NCBI RefSeq assembly: GCF_963082655.1
Contig: NC_081552.1
Span: 187,171,082-187,235,081, forward strand
DNA from: Stomoxys calcitrans
Taxonomy: Eukaryota; Arthropoda; Insecta; Diptera; Muscidae
Reading direction: 5' to 3'
DNA length: 64,000 nucleotides
The translations under genes were made by a program, and so were the position numbers. Below the pieces are notes generated by a model. It searched no databases. It saw only the letters and a program-made list of their open reading frames with translations, and had not been told where the DNA came from. Of this stretch, positions 29,988-40,194 are shown in pieces. Within the stretch, counting starts at the first letter, position 1; each line of letters opens with the position of its first letter.

Positions 29988-32900
29988 CACTTCCCTTTTT
30001 GTATAGGATAATTTGTCTGAAATTGCGTTGCACCTGAAGAAGAAGTTATCTGACTTGGCGTTCCATCTGATACCAAGTGTTTTAGTGTGGCTACTATCGT
30101 CGAAGCTTAAAAAGTCCTCTTTCAGAAGATGATCTTTCGGTAAACCCGCAAGGATCTCAATACAATTGGATGCCCACTTACGCAGAGGAAAATGTGCCGA
30201 ACTCATCGCGATAATCAACTGTGTCCTTGCGGAGAGAGCGTCAGGAATATGATGGCTCCCAGCTATAACATCATCAACATACATGGAATCCCTAATAATT
30301 TCACTGGCAATGGGAAGGGACCTCTCGGACTCTTCCGCCAATTGTAGGAGGGTTCTTATTGCCAGATAAGGAGCTGCGTTGACGCCAAATGTTACTGTCG
30401 TTAACTCATAATCAGATATTTCCTCACACGGATCCCTGCGAAATAGAATTCTTTGGTAGCAAGTGTCTTTGGGATGGACTTTAATTTGCCGATACATCTT
30501 CTGAATGTCAGCACAAAAGACGAAGCGATAAAAGCGCCACCTAAGAAGAAGCAGGACCAGATCATTCTGTAATGCAGGTCCAGTGTGAAGGATATCGTTC
30601 AAGGATACTCCGGAGGAAGTCGGACAGGAGGCATTAAATACCACTCGAACTTTCGTGGTGGTGCTCTCCGGTTTAACGACTGAATGATGTGGAAGGTAAT
30701 AGTGCTGCGGATAATTTTGATGAATGGGAGCTGGAACGCTTTTCATGTGCCCTAAATCCAGGTATTCTTCGACTACGGCATCGTACTCATTTTTTCGCTC
30801 CAGATTCTTCAATAAGCGAGACTCATTCCGCAAGAACTGTGCCTTTGCAATGGTCCTGGACTGTCCCAATTGCATTGTTGAATTCAAAATTGTGTGTTTG
30901 AAGGGAAGGCCAACTGTGAATCTGCCACTTTCATCCCTAGTTGTGGTTTCCTTATACAGTTTCTCGCAAAACTCATCGTCTTCGGACAGATGCTGCTTTC
31001 GAGGAAGATTCTCCACCTCCCAAAAACGTCTTAGCGTTTTTTCCAAACTTTTTTCAGAAAGAAATGAAACTAGAGATGAAAAAGAGGAAATATTCTCCGT
31101 ATTTTGGACTGAACCGGACACAATCCAGCCAAAAATAGTCTCTTGAGCAACCAGCGACCCACAAATATCACGTTTTACTCCATCAAGCAATATATTGTTA
31201 AAAAGGTCTGCACCAAGTAAAAGGTCAATACGAGAGCTTTGAAAAAATTGAGGATCTGCGAGTTGTATTTTCGGAAACTCACTTAATATTGAAGGATTGA
31301 TCGATCTAGAGGGAAGGTCTCTTGAAAGTTGGGGAATTACTAACGCAGTTACGTTCATCTCCAGTTGAGAATCGAAACGCGGACTTATTGTAAATTTTGC
31401 CAGTTTCCTAACGGTGGCTGAAGGAACGCCGTTAAGGCCCGTAATTTCAGCATCAATGCGTTGAAATGGAATTTTAAGCGTATGGGATATCTTCTCAGAC
31501 AGAAAAGTTCCTTGTGAACCTGAGTCTATTAAAGCCCGAACGATGTATGTCAACCCTGAATGCCTGATTTGAACCAACGCTGTACCTAAAAGGACATTGC
31601 GGGTGTGCGAGGCAAAGCATGACTGAACACTGTTTAAAGAGGTCGGAGAACATGCTACGGATTCTGAAACAGCGTTATAGGTTTCAGTTGGGTTAAGAGA
31701 AGTGGACTGTATGATGGATGTATCTGGGTCAAAATCCGTTAGCACAGCATGCGCATTAGTGTTAGGATATTGCGCAACTTGAATGGTTGCATCACGGTGA
31801 AGTAGCGTGTTGTGTCGTTTCTTACATGTAAAGCAGTTGTGTGAGCTTTTACACTCCTTTACACTATGGCCACCAGCAAAGCAATTCAAACACAAATTCA
31901 ATTTCCTGATGCACGATAATCTCTCCTCTGGACACATCTGAATAAATTTTGGGCATTTGCGGATAATGTGAGTCTCTAAACTGCATAGGTTACAAAGATG
32001 TTTCGCTGGGGTAGCAGAAACGTTAGTGTGGTTGGAGTTAATTTGTTTCGAAACGTTTTGACTGGATTTTCTCAAACCAGTTTGTCTAGAATCGTGTGAG
32101 GACGACTGGCAATTGATTTCAGAAATAGTCTCAAGAGTCTGAAACCTACTGGAAAGAAAATTATTTAAATCGGACCAGTTGGAAATGTCCTTTTTGTTTT
32201 GTATTGAATGTTCCCACAAGGAAAGAGTTGTGCGGGGCAATTTTGTCGAACAGATATAAACAAAGATTGGATCCCAACTCGAGATATCAATATGGTACAT
32301 CTGTAGTGATGAGATACAAGAATTGATGTCTCTCTGTAAGCATTTTATATCCTCGCCATTTTCGGATTTGACTGGGGAGAGATTAAACAAAACGCGCAGC
32401 TGGCTATGAACTAGCATTCGCTTGTTCTCAAATCTATCTACAAGATTTGCCCAAGCCGTGTCGAAACCACTGTTCGTCAAAGGACCTTTCATCACGATGT
32501 CATGAGCTTCACCTTCCGTTTTCTTCATTAAATAAAAAAGCTTTTGGACGTTAGATAGGCTGGAATTATTGACATAAATTGCCGAGAACATGTCTCGAAA
32601 GGAAGGCCAGGACTTATAGTCCCCACAAAACGTTTCAGTATCACACGCAGGCAGATGGAAATTGGAGTGTGGTGTGATTGAAAAGGGTGAGGGAGGTAAT
32701 GAAGAAGTGTTCCGGCCACGGTCATGTATTCCAGCGCTGATTTTTGATACTATCTTAACATACGTTTCGTATGATGCATGATAACGTGCATTAATGCTTT
32801 CCATATGAGTCTCGTCGCTGACGTCGCTAGAGGATAATGGATCTGTCCCATCTTTGCCCTTTTTCTTGGCCTTTTGGTCCACTTCGTCTACACATTTCTC

Positions 32901-33056
32901 GTAAAGAGACTTAACTGAGCCCCAAATGGACCTGAGCTCCTCTCGATGAACCTCGAGAGCAAAAACTGAAGAGTTCTCTATGGACGCATCGGTAAGCTCC
33001 TGTTCGAAGTGAACGAGCTTTATATTAGCGCGTATAAATCGGTCCAGTGTACTCAT
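29988..33056 (-). pseudogene. BEL gag-pol, 5' part (Gag, zinc knuckles, protease, RT)
   Basis: One open frame. The N-terminal region is followed by the BEL Gag-like (DUF1759-type) domain around FCGDYKSWPSFRDMFSAIY (near 32590). Next come Cys/His knuckles starting CNLCSLETHIIRKC and ending CFTCKKRHNTLLH (31990-31800), and an aspartic protease (DUF1758 type) with active site ALIDSGSQ near 31530 and the block DLLLGADLF near 31210. The reverse transcriptase has VVFNASCP, CADIQKMYRQIKVHP and catalytic YVDD near 30275. The frame runs into the Gypsy-A LTR at 29987; the last residues of the apparent ORF are LTR-encoded. First ATG chosen at 33054-33056; GTG at 33152 is the alternative. Gag, protease and RT in a single frame is normal for BEL/Pao. 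Confidence 0.9.
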
Positions 33057-34529
33057 GGCTTGGTCGTGAGATCTGTGCAACAATCTCTTACAAAATTCGC
33101 TATATATTTCTCTGAACTTCAATGTCGTTATTCGGAGAGGTGTAGTAGACACTTATTTATTTGGAAAATAGGAAAAAAAAAATAAATAAAAACCAATTGG
33201 AAACCAAAACAAATGGATAGGAATCAATCACAAATATTGATCAAGCGTTGATGTATGCGTTAAATTCGTTTGAATTGTCTGAAATGTCTTAAAAGGGGGA
33301 AACTCTGTAAATTTTAGAGACGGCTGTCAAAGACTATTTTATTTCAAAAGCATAAAATCTGAATCGGAATTCTTAAGATTATACAAGTATCTCTTTGCAT
33401 TTCTATATATTAAAAACAAAAAAAAAAAAAAAAAAACTCCCAGTTTCGGTCGAGAGTACTCGCAGTCAGAATAAAATAGAACATCAGTGCTGCAGACAGC
33501 CTAATAATGAGTGGATAGCAAATACACTAGAAAAGCAAATCAAATCGATGCGGGTGAGATGATTGAAACAAATGGAACTTGAAACAACTTGAGAGTACTC
33601 TACTAGGCTGGACTGCTGGTAAAGCATATATGGATAAAACTCACTGGAAATTGCTCGTTACTTTCATTACTCTTTGTCTTTCTTCTCATTTGAATTCATC
33701 GGCAAGCAATAAATAACGAAATATGGATAACAAAGGAGGAGAAAAAAAAAAAAAAAAAGAAATATGTATATACATATGTTCTGTACGTACGTTATGTATG
33801 TAACGGCTTCAGCTTCATATAAGGCTTATATAAACTTTGTACAGTTGAGGGCTATGAGGTTTTACATAGGAGATTATCCATTTCTTCGCCTATATACATA
33901 TATAAAATTTCAGCACATGTCTCAGAAGAGGTTATGTATTCCAAATATCTTTTTCTTTTCTTCCTTTTTTTTTGAATTTTGACACTCAATTGGAAGCCTA
34001 TAGTTTCACTAAAGATTCTGAATCTTTCCTTTCTCTTCGAAAAAATATCAGCGGATAAAATTTGTTCACTTTTGGATTTCCAAGAAATGTTTATCGCGGT
34101 ATCGTGTTAATTTCTTTTTTTTTTTTTTTGGTAGACGGCCTAACCTCTAAATATGCGACCAACACTTAAAATACTCTCATCTACTTATGTATAAGAAAAT
34201 CACGATTTAATATTAAAAACCACGTCTCACAATTAATAATTAAATGGATTTTTAAAGAAAAACAATAACGCCAGTCATTTTGCTACAAAGGTTCACGTTC
34301 TTAGCTTCTTCTTCTCCCGGTTAATCGCACTGTCACTTTATTAGTTCGTTAGAAACTAAAACTGGTTATGCAAAAACGAGTGTTCATACCCAATATGGAA
34401 ATAATGCGAACCTGGATGATGGAAATGGATGATGGAAATGGAGGAATGATCCGAGAATGATTTTGTTGCGAGGAATGACTTAGTTGTTGCAATGATCGCT
34501 GTTGTGTAATTGAGTACCCAGTACAGAAA
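33057..34529 (-). other. BEL 5' leader, long and apparently non-coding
   Basis: About 1.5 kb of AT-rich sequence between the PBS and the first in-frame ATG of gag, with A/T homopolymer runs near 33420, 33750 and 34115. The frame upstream of the ATG at 33056 is open back to a GTG at 33152, so translation could start upstream if a non-ATG codon or a spliced leader were used. I see no separate gene in it. Confidence 0.5.
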
Positions 34530-34547
34530 TCCGGCTCGATGGGACCA
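34530..34547 (-). other. BEL primer-binding site, tRNA-Tyr-like
   Basis: Two bases inside the 5' LTR the minus strand reads TGGTCCCATCGAGCCGGA. Its complement TCCGGCTCGATGGGACCA closely resembles the 3' end of insect tRNA-Tyr (TCCGGCTCGAAGGACCA, from memory) but needs one extra base and one mismatch. Either the priming tRNA is a variant Tyr tRNA or the site has drifted. Position and the TGG start fit a PBS. Confidence 0.6.
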
Positions 34548-34549
34548 AA

Positions 34550-34925
34550 TGAATATATGTAGGATGTTGGATCTCTTTGGGGGGTGAAAAAATGGAACTA
34601 AAATCACAGCACGACCATAAGCAACTGAAGCGAAATAACTTCTTGCAATTAAATCTCGAGGAGAGATGGTCATGCAAGAAGTCGAAGACAATATTGGAGT
34701 TACGAATTATCCACAAGCGGAAAATCTTGGAGGAAAGGAAACTCTTACCAATGTTCTTGTGTTCGAGGTTGAATCCAAAGTGAACATTTTATTTATAATA
34801 TTCTTAAAGGCTAAGATAGGTGATAGTGTAAATATGGCACTTAACGATACATTTTAACGCCCTCTGCATTTCAATCTAATGAGGGTTATAGTTATAAAAT
34901 CGTATAGGCTTCTTCTACGTTAACA
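34550..34925 (-). repeat. BEL 5' LTR
   Basis: 376 bp copy of 1533-1908. On the minus strand transcription would enter from this LTR into the PBS at 34547-34530. Confidence 0.93.
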
Positions 34926-34930
34926 CACTG

Positions 34931-35002
34931 TTTGGTGTGGTTTGTACGCTGGTGGAATCATTGGACCGTATTTTTTCAAAGATGCTGTTGGACGCAACGT
35001 TA
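34931..35002 (+). pseudogene. Mariner-family transposase core, right fragment
   Basis: Continues the frame from 1532 after removal of BEL and one copy of the CACTG duplication: WCGLYAGGIIGPYFF and then DAVGRNVTVN. The normal family sequence after VTVN is replaced by the inverted arm. This directly shows that the BEL element landed inside a transposase coding remnant. Confidence 0.85.
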
Positions 35003-35204
35003 CGGTGAATGAACACATTTCGAACCGAACACTGATTTTGGTAATAAAATTCAATGATTTGCAAGCGTTGCTCGTTAGTAAGTCTATTCATGATGAAATG
35101 TCAAAGCATACTGAGCATCTTTCTCTTTGACACCATGTCTGAAATCCCACGTGATCTGTCAAATACTAATGCATGAAAATCCTAACCTCAAAAAAATCAC
35201 CCTT
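35003..35204 (-). repeat. Right 202-bp inverted arm of the mariner foldback
   Basis: Inverted copy of 1210-1411 ending in the TIR CACCCTT followed by the TA duplication at 35205-35206. It holds the transposase N-terminal coding stretch in antisense. Confidence 0.9.
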
Positions 35205-35206
35205 TA

Positions 35207-36106
35207 GAAAGTGAGTCATTCGTAATTTCCATACCAAATTAATTGCAATTTAAAGGTTTTGTGGTTTATTTTAAACTTCTGTTACATAAAGGTATTTAGT
35301 AAGCTTCACAATATGAATGAATGGCATAATGGTTCATTAATAGACTGTCTTATGTGGTTTTTAAATGATGGTCAATGAAAACAAAGGGACTATTTTGAAG
35401 GCCAAACTTACCAACTTGGTGCAACCTCTCCCGAATGTTGCTGTTGTGCTGAGATATAGTGGACTCAGATCCACCAATTGATACCTATTGAGATAGCCCC
35501 CTATAGTCCCCTATGACTTTAAGAGATAGGGGATTGAAGACTGATAAATAATGCCTCTAAATTTGCATACTATGACATTTCTATTTCTAATGTAGTCCAC
35601 AGTTTGACCAGTTTTCGAATGATAACTCGCATGCCAATCATTGAATTTCTCGATAAGTGCTCAATATGAGCGATTTCAATTTCCATGAAAAATTCCGATT
35701 TTCACTGTTTGCTATTTGCCACATTTCGTTTTGCATTTGATTTTAATTTCAAGGTTTTGCGGTAAAATTAAAACTTCTGTCACAGTTATATATTAATTAT
35801 GCTTCGCAATCTGGATAAAGTTGATGGACACTGAATGGCGCAATGGCTCATTAATGGATTGCCTCCTGTGGCTTTAAAACAATGGCCAATGAAAACAAAG
35901 GGATTATTTTATAGACCATTGTATAAGGCCGGCGCCAAACTTACCATGCCATAGTGATTAATGTTACTCAATGAAGTACAATTTTTTGATATGCAAACAA
36001 AGACTTCAAGATGGCCTTTTGTTCGAACCGTTTGAAAGTTACATCTTCAATGACACGTCTGGTTTGGTGAAGTAGTTTAGTGGTTATTACTGTGTGCGGC
36101 TTTTTA
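35207..36106. other. AT-rich non-coding DNA with a diverged direct duplication
   Basis: No ORF or known element. Two diverged copies of about 190-210 bp lie at about 35226-35415 and 35737-35945, sharing AAACTTCTGT, GGCATAATGGTTCATTAAT (or CGCAATGGCTCATTAAT) and CAATGAAAACAAAGGGA. Confidence 0.5.
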
Positions 36107-36640
36107 TACCCTGCACCATAAGATGGGGTATACTAACTTCGTCACTCCGTTTGTAATACATCGAAATATTGATCTGAGACCAAATAAAGTATACCTTTTC
36201 TTGGTTGTCTTGACATTCTATCTCGATATAGCCATATTCGTCCGTCTAACTGACTGCCGAAAGCACGCTAACTTTCAAAAGAATAGAGCTAGCTGCTTGA
36301 AATTTTTCACAAATACTTCCTGTTAGTGTCGCTCAATTTGGCTTGTAAATAGGCCATATCGGTCCATATTTTTAAATAACTGCTATATAAACCAATCTCG
36401 GATCTTGCCTTTTTGAGTCTCCAGAGGGCGTATTTCTTATCCGATTTGAATGAAATTTTGTGTGAGGTGTTCTTTAGGACTCCCAACACCTGTCAAGTAT
36501 AGGTTATATCGGTTTATTACCTGATATAAGTTCCATATAAACCAAGCTCGGATCTTGAATTTTTGAACCTCTAAAGGGCACAGTTCTTATCCGATTTGGC
36601 TAAAATTTAGCAAGAAATGTTTTTTTTACTTCCAACAGCT
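36107..36640 (+). repeat. DINE-1/mini-me-like repeat, 5' portion
   Basis: Starts TTTATACCCTGCACCATAAG, then 'ggggtatactaacttcgtcac', a decayed TA core, a decayed GTCY core (CGTCCGTCTAACTGACTGCC) and about two units of 'cagaggg...cttatccgatt' type. Grades into the tandem repeat that follows. Confidence 0.6.
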
Positions 36641-37150
36641 TCAGACACCAAGGAACAAATTTTTATATCAGCATTGGACTCTACCTTTAAATAGCTTTCA
36701 TTTGGTATCCATATTTTCCCAATCGGAAAATTTGTCCTGAGGGGGTTTTTTAAGGGGGGAGGGCCCTCAGACACTAAAAAATAATTTTTGTCTCAGATTT
36801 GTATTCTACTTTTAAATACCTTTTATTTGATACCCATATTACTCAAAGCGATTAAAGTGTCCTGTTCGATGGTGTTTTTGGGGTGGGGGGCGCCCCGACA
36901 CTTAGGTTAACATTTTAATGTTCGTATTCTACTCTTAAATAGCTTTCACTTGATACCCATATTGCCCAAAGCGGTGAAAGTGTCCTTTTTTGGGGGTGGG
37001 GAACCCCCCGAAACTGTAGAGTGAAATTTGTATACCGAATTCGTACTCTACTCTTAAATACCTTTCGTTTGATACCCATATTGTCCCAATCGGTAAGCAT
37101 GTCCGTTTGGGTGGGTTTTTGACATGGGTCGTCCCCCCCAGGTTATTTGG
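36640..37150. repeat. Tandem repeat, about 120-bp unit, about four copies
   Basis: Each unit has 'ctactcttaaatagctttcattTGATACCCATATT', then 'cccaatcgg(t)aa...gtgtcc', then a G-run (GGGGGTGGGG) and a C-run (GACACT marker). Markers recur at about 36646, 36768, 36893 and 37004. Units are diverged from each other. G-runs could form G4 structures. Confidence 0.65.
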
Positions 37151-37303
37151 CCCCAAAATTTTATTCCAATTTCGTTTTTTTGAGGTACAATAAGGTGTCA
37201 TACAAAATTTTGCTTAAATCGGCGCGCCCATCTCCGAGATCTGGAGTTTTTGAAAATTAGTGTAAGGGGAGGGTCCACCCCACTTCGGATATCAAAATAT
37301 GTA

Positions 37304-37477
37304 GTACCCTATTTTCACCGGAGGCTCAATTTTTACCATCTGTGAATAATTCATTTTGTTTGTTTGTTTGTTTGTTTGTTTGTTTGTGTTTTCCTTATAG
37401 ACTCAGAAACGGCTGAACCGATTTTCTTGAAATTTTCACAGATGCTGCATAATGATCCCGTGGTGAAAATAGGGTAC
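37304..37477. mobile_element. Small foldback element around a (TTTG)n tract
   Basis: A perfect 16-bp inverted pair, GTACCCTATTTTCACC at 37304-37319 and its complement at 37462-37477, encloses a second inner pair (CATCTGTGAA at 37337-37346; TTCACAGATG at 37435-37444). The middle has a (TTTG)n run at about 37354-37387 and the arthropod-repeat motif 'ggctgaaccgattttcttgaaatttt'. Probably a MITE-like or foldback unit. Confidence 0.55.
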
Positions 37478-37487
37478 AACATTTTTT

Positions 37488-38361
37488 ATACCCTCCACCA
37501 TAAGATGGGGGGTATACTAATTTCGTCATTCTGTTTGTAACTACTCGAAATATTCTTCTGAGACCCCATAAAGTATATATATTCTTGATAGTCGTGAAAT
37601 TTTATGTCGATCTAGCCATGTCCGTCCGTCTGTCCGTCCGTCCGTCCGTCTGTCCGTCCGTCCGTCCGTCCATCTGTCTGTCGAAAGCACGCTAACTTCC
37701 GAAGGAGTAAAGCTAGCCGCTTGAAATTTTGCACAAATACTTCTTATAAGTGTAGGTCGGTTGGTATTGTAAATGGGCCATATCGGTCCATGTCTTGATA
37801 TAGCTGCCATAGAAACCGATCTTGGGTCTTGACTTCTTGAGCCTCTAGAGTGCGCAATTCTTATCCGATTGGAATGAAATTTTGCACGACGTGTTTTGCT
37901 ATGATGTCCAACAACTGTGCCAAGTATAGTTCAAATCGGTCCATAACCTGATGTAGCTGCCATATAAACCGATCTTGGGTCTTGATTTCTTGAGCCTCTA
38001 GAGGGCTCAATTCTTATCCGATTAAAATGAAATTTTACACGACGTGTTTTGTTATGATATCTAACAACTGTGCCATGTATGGTTTAAATCGGTCCATAAC
38101 CTGATATAGCTACCATATAAACCGATCTTGGGTCTTGACTTCTTGAGCCTCTAGAAGGCAGAATTCTTATCCGATTTGAATGAGTTTTTGCACGAAGTAT
38201 TTTTTTATGATATCCAACAACTGTTCCAAGTATGGTTGAAATCGGTCCATAACCTGATATAGCTGTCATATAAACAGATCTGGGGATTTGACTTCTTGAG
38301 CTTCTAGAGGGCGCAATTCCTATCCGATTTGGCTGAAATTTTGCATGACGTATTTTATTTT
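37488..38361 (+). repeat. DINE-1/mini-me-like element, 3'-truncated
   Basis: Family start TATACCCTCCACCATAAG, TA core 'agtatatatattcttgat', GTCY array at 37622-37680, the 'gaaagcacgctaacttcc' block, then about four 153-bp units. The next element begins abruptly at 38362 with the same start sequence, so the 3' part with its hairpin is missing. Confidence 0.75.
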
Positions 38362-39992
38362 TATACCCTCCACCATAAGATGGGGGGTATACTAATTTCG
38401 TCATTCTGTTTGTAACTACTCGAAATATTCGTCTGAGACCCCATAAAGTATATATATTCTTGATCGTCGTGACATTTTATGTCGATCTAGCCATGTCCGT
38501 CCGTCTGTCCGTCCGTCCGTCCGTCTGTCTGTCGAAAGCACGCTAACTTCCGAAGGAGTAAAGCTAGCCGCTTGAAATTTTGCACAAATACTTCTTATTA
38601 GTGTAGGTCGGTTGGTATTGTAAATGGGCCATATCGGTCCATGTTTTGATATAGCTGCCATATAAACCGATCTTGTTTCTTGAATTCTTGAGCCTCTAGA
38701 GTGCGCAATTCTTATCCGATTGGAATGAAATTTTGCACGACGTGTTTTGTTATTATATCCAACAACTGTGCCAAGTATTGTTCAAATCGGTACATAACCT
38801 GATATAGCTGCCATATAAACCGATCTTGAGTCTTGATTTCTTGAGCCTGTAGAGTGCGCAATTCTTATCCGATTGAAATGAAATTTTGCACGACGTGTTT
38901 TGTTATCATATCCAACAACTGTGCCAAGTATGGTTGAAATCGGTCCATAACCTGATATAGCTGCCATATAAACCGATCTTGGGTCTTGACTTGTTGAGCC
39001 TCTAGCGTGCGCAATTCTTATCCGATCAGAATGAAATTTTGCACGACATGTTTTGTTGTGATATTCAACAACTGTGCCAAGTATGGATCAAATCGGTCCA
39101 TAACCTGATATAGCTGCCATATAAACCGATCTTGAGTCTTGACTTCTTGAGCCTCTAGAGTGCGCAATTCTTATCCGATTGAAATGAAATTTTGCACGAC
39201 GTGTTTTGTTAGTATATCCAACAACTGTGCCAAGTATGGTTCAAATCGGTCCATAACTTGATATATCTGCCATATAAACCGATCTTGGGTCTTGACTTCT
39301 TGAACCTCTAGAGGGCGCAATTCTTATCCGATTGGAATGGAATTTCGCACGACGTGTTTTGTTATGATACCCAACAACTGTGCCAAGTATGGTTGAAATC
39401 GGTCCATAACCTGATATAGCTGTCATATAAACAGATCTGGGGATTTGATTTCTTGAGCTTCTAGAGGGCGCAATTCCTATCCGATTTGGCTGAAATTTTG
39501 CATGACGTATTTTATTTTTACTTTCAACAACTGTGTCAAATAAGGTTCAAATCGGTTCATAACCTGATATAGCTGCCATACAAACCGATCTGGGATCTTG
39601 ACCCCTAGAGGTCGCAATTATTATCCGATATGCCTGAAATTTTGTACGACGTATCCTCTCATGACCATCAACAAACGTGTTTATTATGTTCTGAATCGGT
39701 CTATAGCCCGATACAGATCCCATATAAATCGTTCTCTCTATTTTACTTCGTGAGCCTCAATGGGCGCAATTCTTATACGAATTGGCTGAAATTTTACACA
39801 GGTCTCCAACATATAATTTAATTGTGGTCCGAACCGGACCATATCTTGATATCGTTTTAATAGCAGAGCAACTCTTTTCTTATATCCTTTTTAGCCTAAG
39901 AAGAGATGCCGGGAAAACAAATCGACAAATGCGATCCATGGTGGAGGGTATATAAGATTCGGCCCGGCCGAACTTAGCACGCTTTTACTTGT
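38362..39992 (+). mobile_element. DINE-1/mini-me-like element, full length
   Basis: Complete example in plus orientation. It has the start TATACCCTCCACCATAAG, TA core, GTCY array (38495-38532), and about eight 153-bp units ('aaccgatcttgggtcttgacttcttgagcctctaga'). The end has 'gatccatggtggagggtatataag', the GC hairpin TTCGGCCCGGCCGAA and the terminus GCACGCTTTTACTTGTT. The layout (subterminal inverted TATACCCTCCACCAT/ATGGTGGAGGGTATA, central tandem repeats, terminal hairpin) matches non-autonomous Helentrons. No protein is encoded. Confidence 0.75.
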
Positions 39993-40194
39993 TATTTATA
40001 TCAATACCTGGCTTTCGCAGTTAGCAGAGACCTGCACCTAGGAACAGGTTCCATACCAGACTTAAACAACTTAGCAGTATAGAATAGGAGCTATTTCACT
40101 TACAAGTGGGAACTTGAACCTGTGGGTAAGCCTCTAGCAAACTGTAAACAGTTTTTTCGAGATAAAGCCCAAAGGACAACTTGGAATTCAGGTT
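39993..40194. other. Unassigned spacer
   Basis: About 200 bp, no ORF or motif recognised. It may be the 3' piece of a LINE (text such as 'tacctggctttcgcagttagcagagacctg'), but this is not supported. Confidence 0.3.

Larger units (their letters stand above)
1533..34925 (-). mobile_element. BEL/Pao LTR retrotransposon (nest level 2)
   Basis: The boundaries are 376-bp direct LTRs (1533-1908 and 34550-34925) that read TGTTAACG...ATATTCA on the minus strand, with a 5-bp target duplication CACTG at 1528-1532 and 34926-34930. Without Gypsy-A it is about 8.6 kb. Order on the minus strand: 5' LTR, PBS, a long leader of about 1.5 kb, a single gag-pol frame (Gag, zinc knuckles, protease, RT, RNase H, integrase), then an extra zinc-knuckle/protease ORF, then the 3' LTR. 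The LTRs differ at one visible base (ACATTTGAACG versus ACATTTTAACG), so insertion was fairly recent. It is dead now: Gypsy-A splits pol and there is an amber codon at 4541-4543. Confidence 0.93.
1210..35204 (+). mobile_element. Mariner-derived foldback element (outermost nest level)
   Basis: Both termini read AAGGGTGATTTTTTTGAGG inwards and both are flanked by TA (1208-1209 and 35205-35206), the Tc1/mariner target. Without the BEL insertion the element is about 597 bp: two 202-bp inverted arms around a core of about 190 bp that encodes a middle piece of a mariner-type transposase. The arms carry the original transposase N-terminus, so one arm is an inverted duplicate of the left end. It cannot encode a transposase and could only move in trans. 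Confidence 0.85.

Noticed and set aside
34356..34691. 111-codon minus-strand frame across BEL LTR and PBS
   Set aside because: Spans the LTR/PBS junction and has no protein features; a retroviral leader is not expected to code here.
37800..39900. Possible CRISPR-like array of regular repeats
   Set aside because: Repeats are contiguous 153-bp units with no spacers, in a eukaryotic context.
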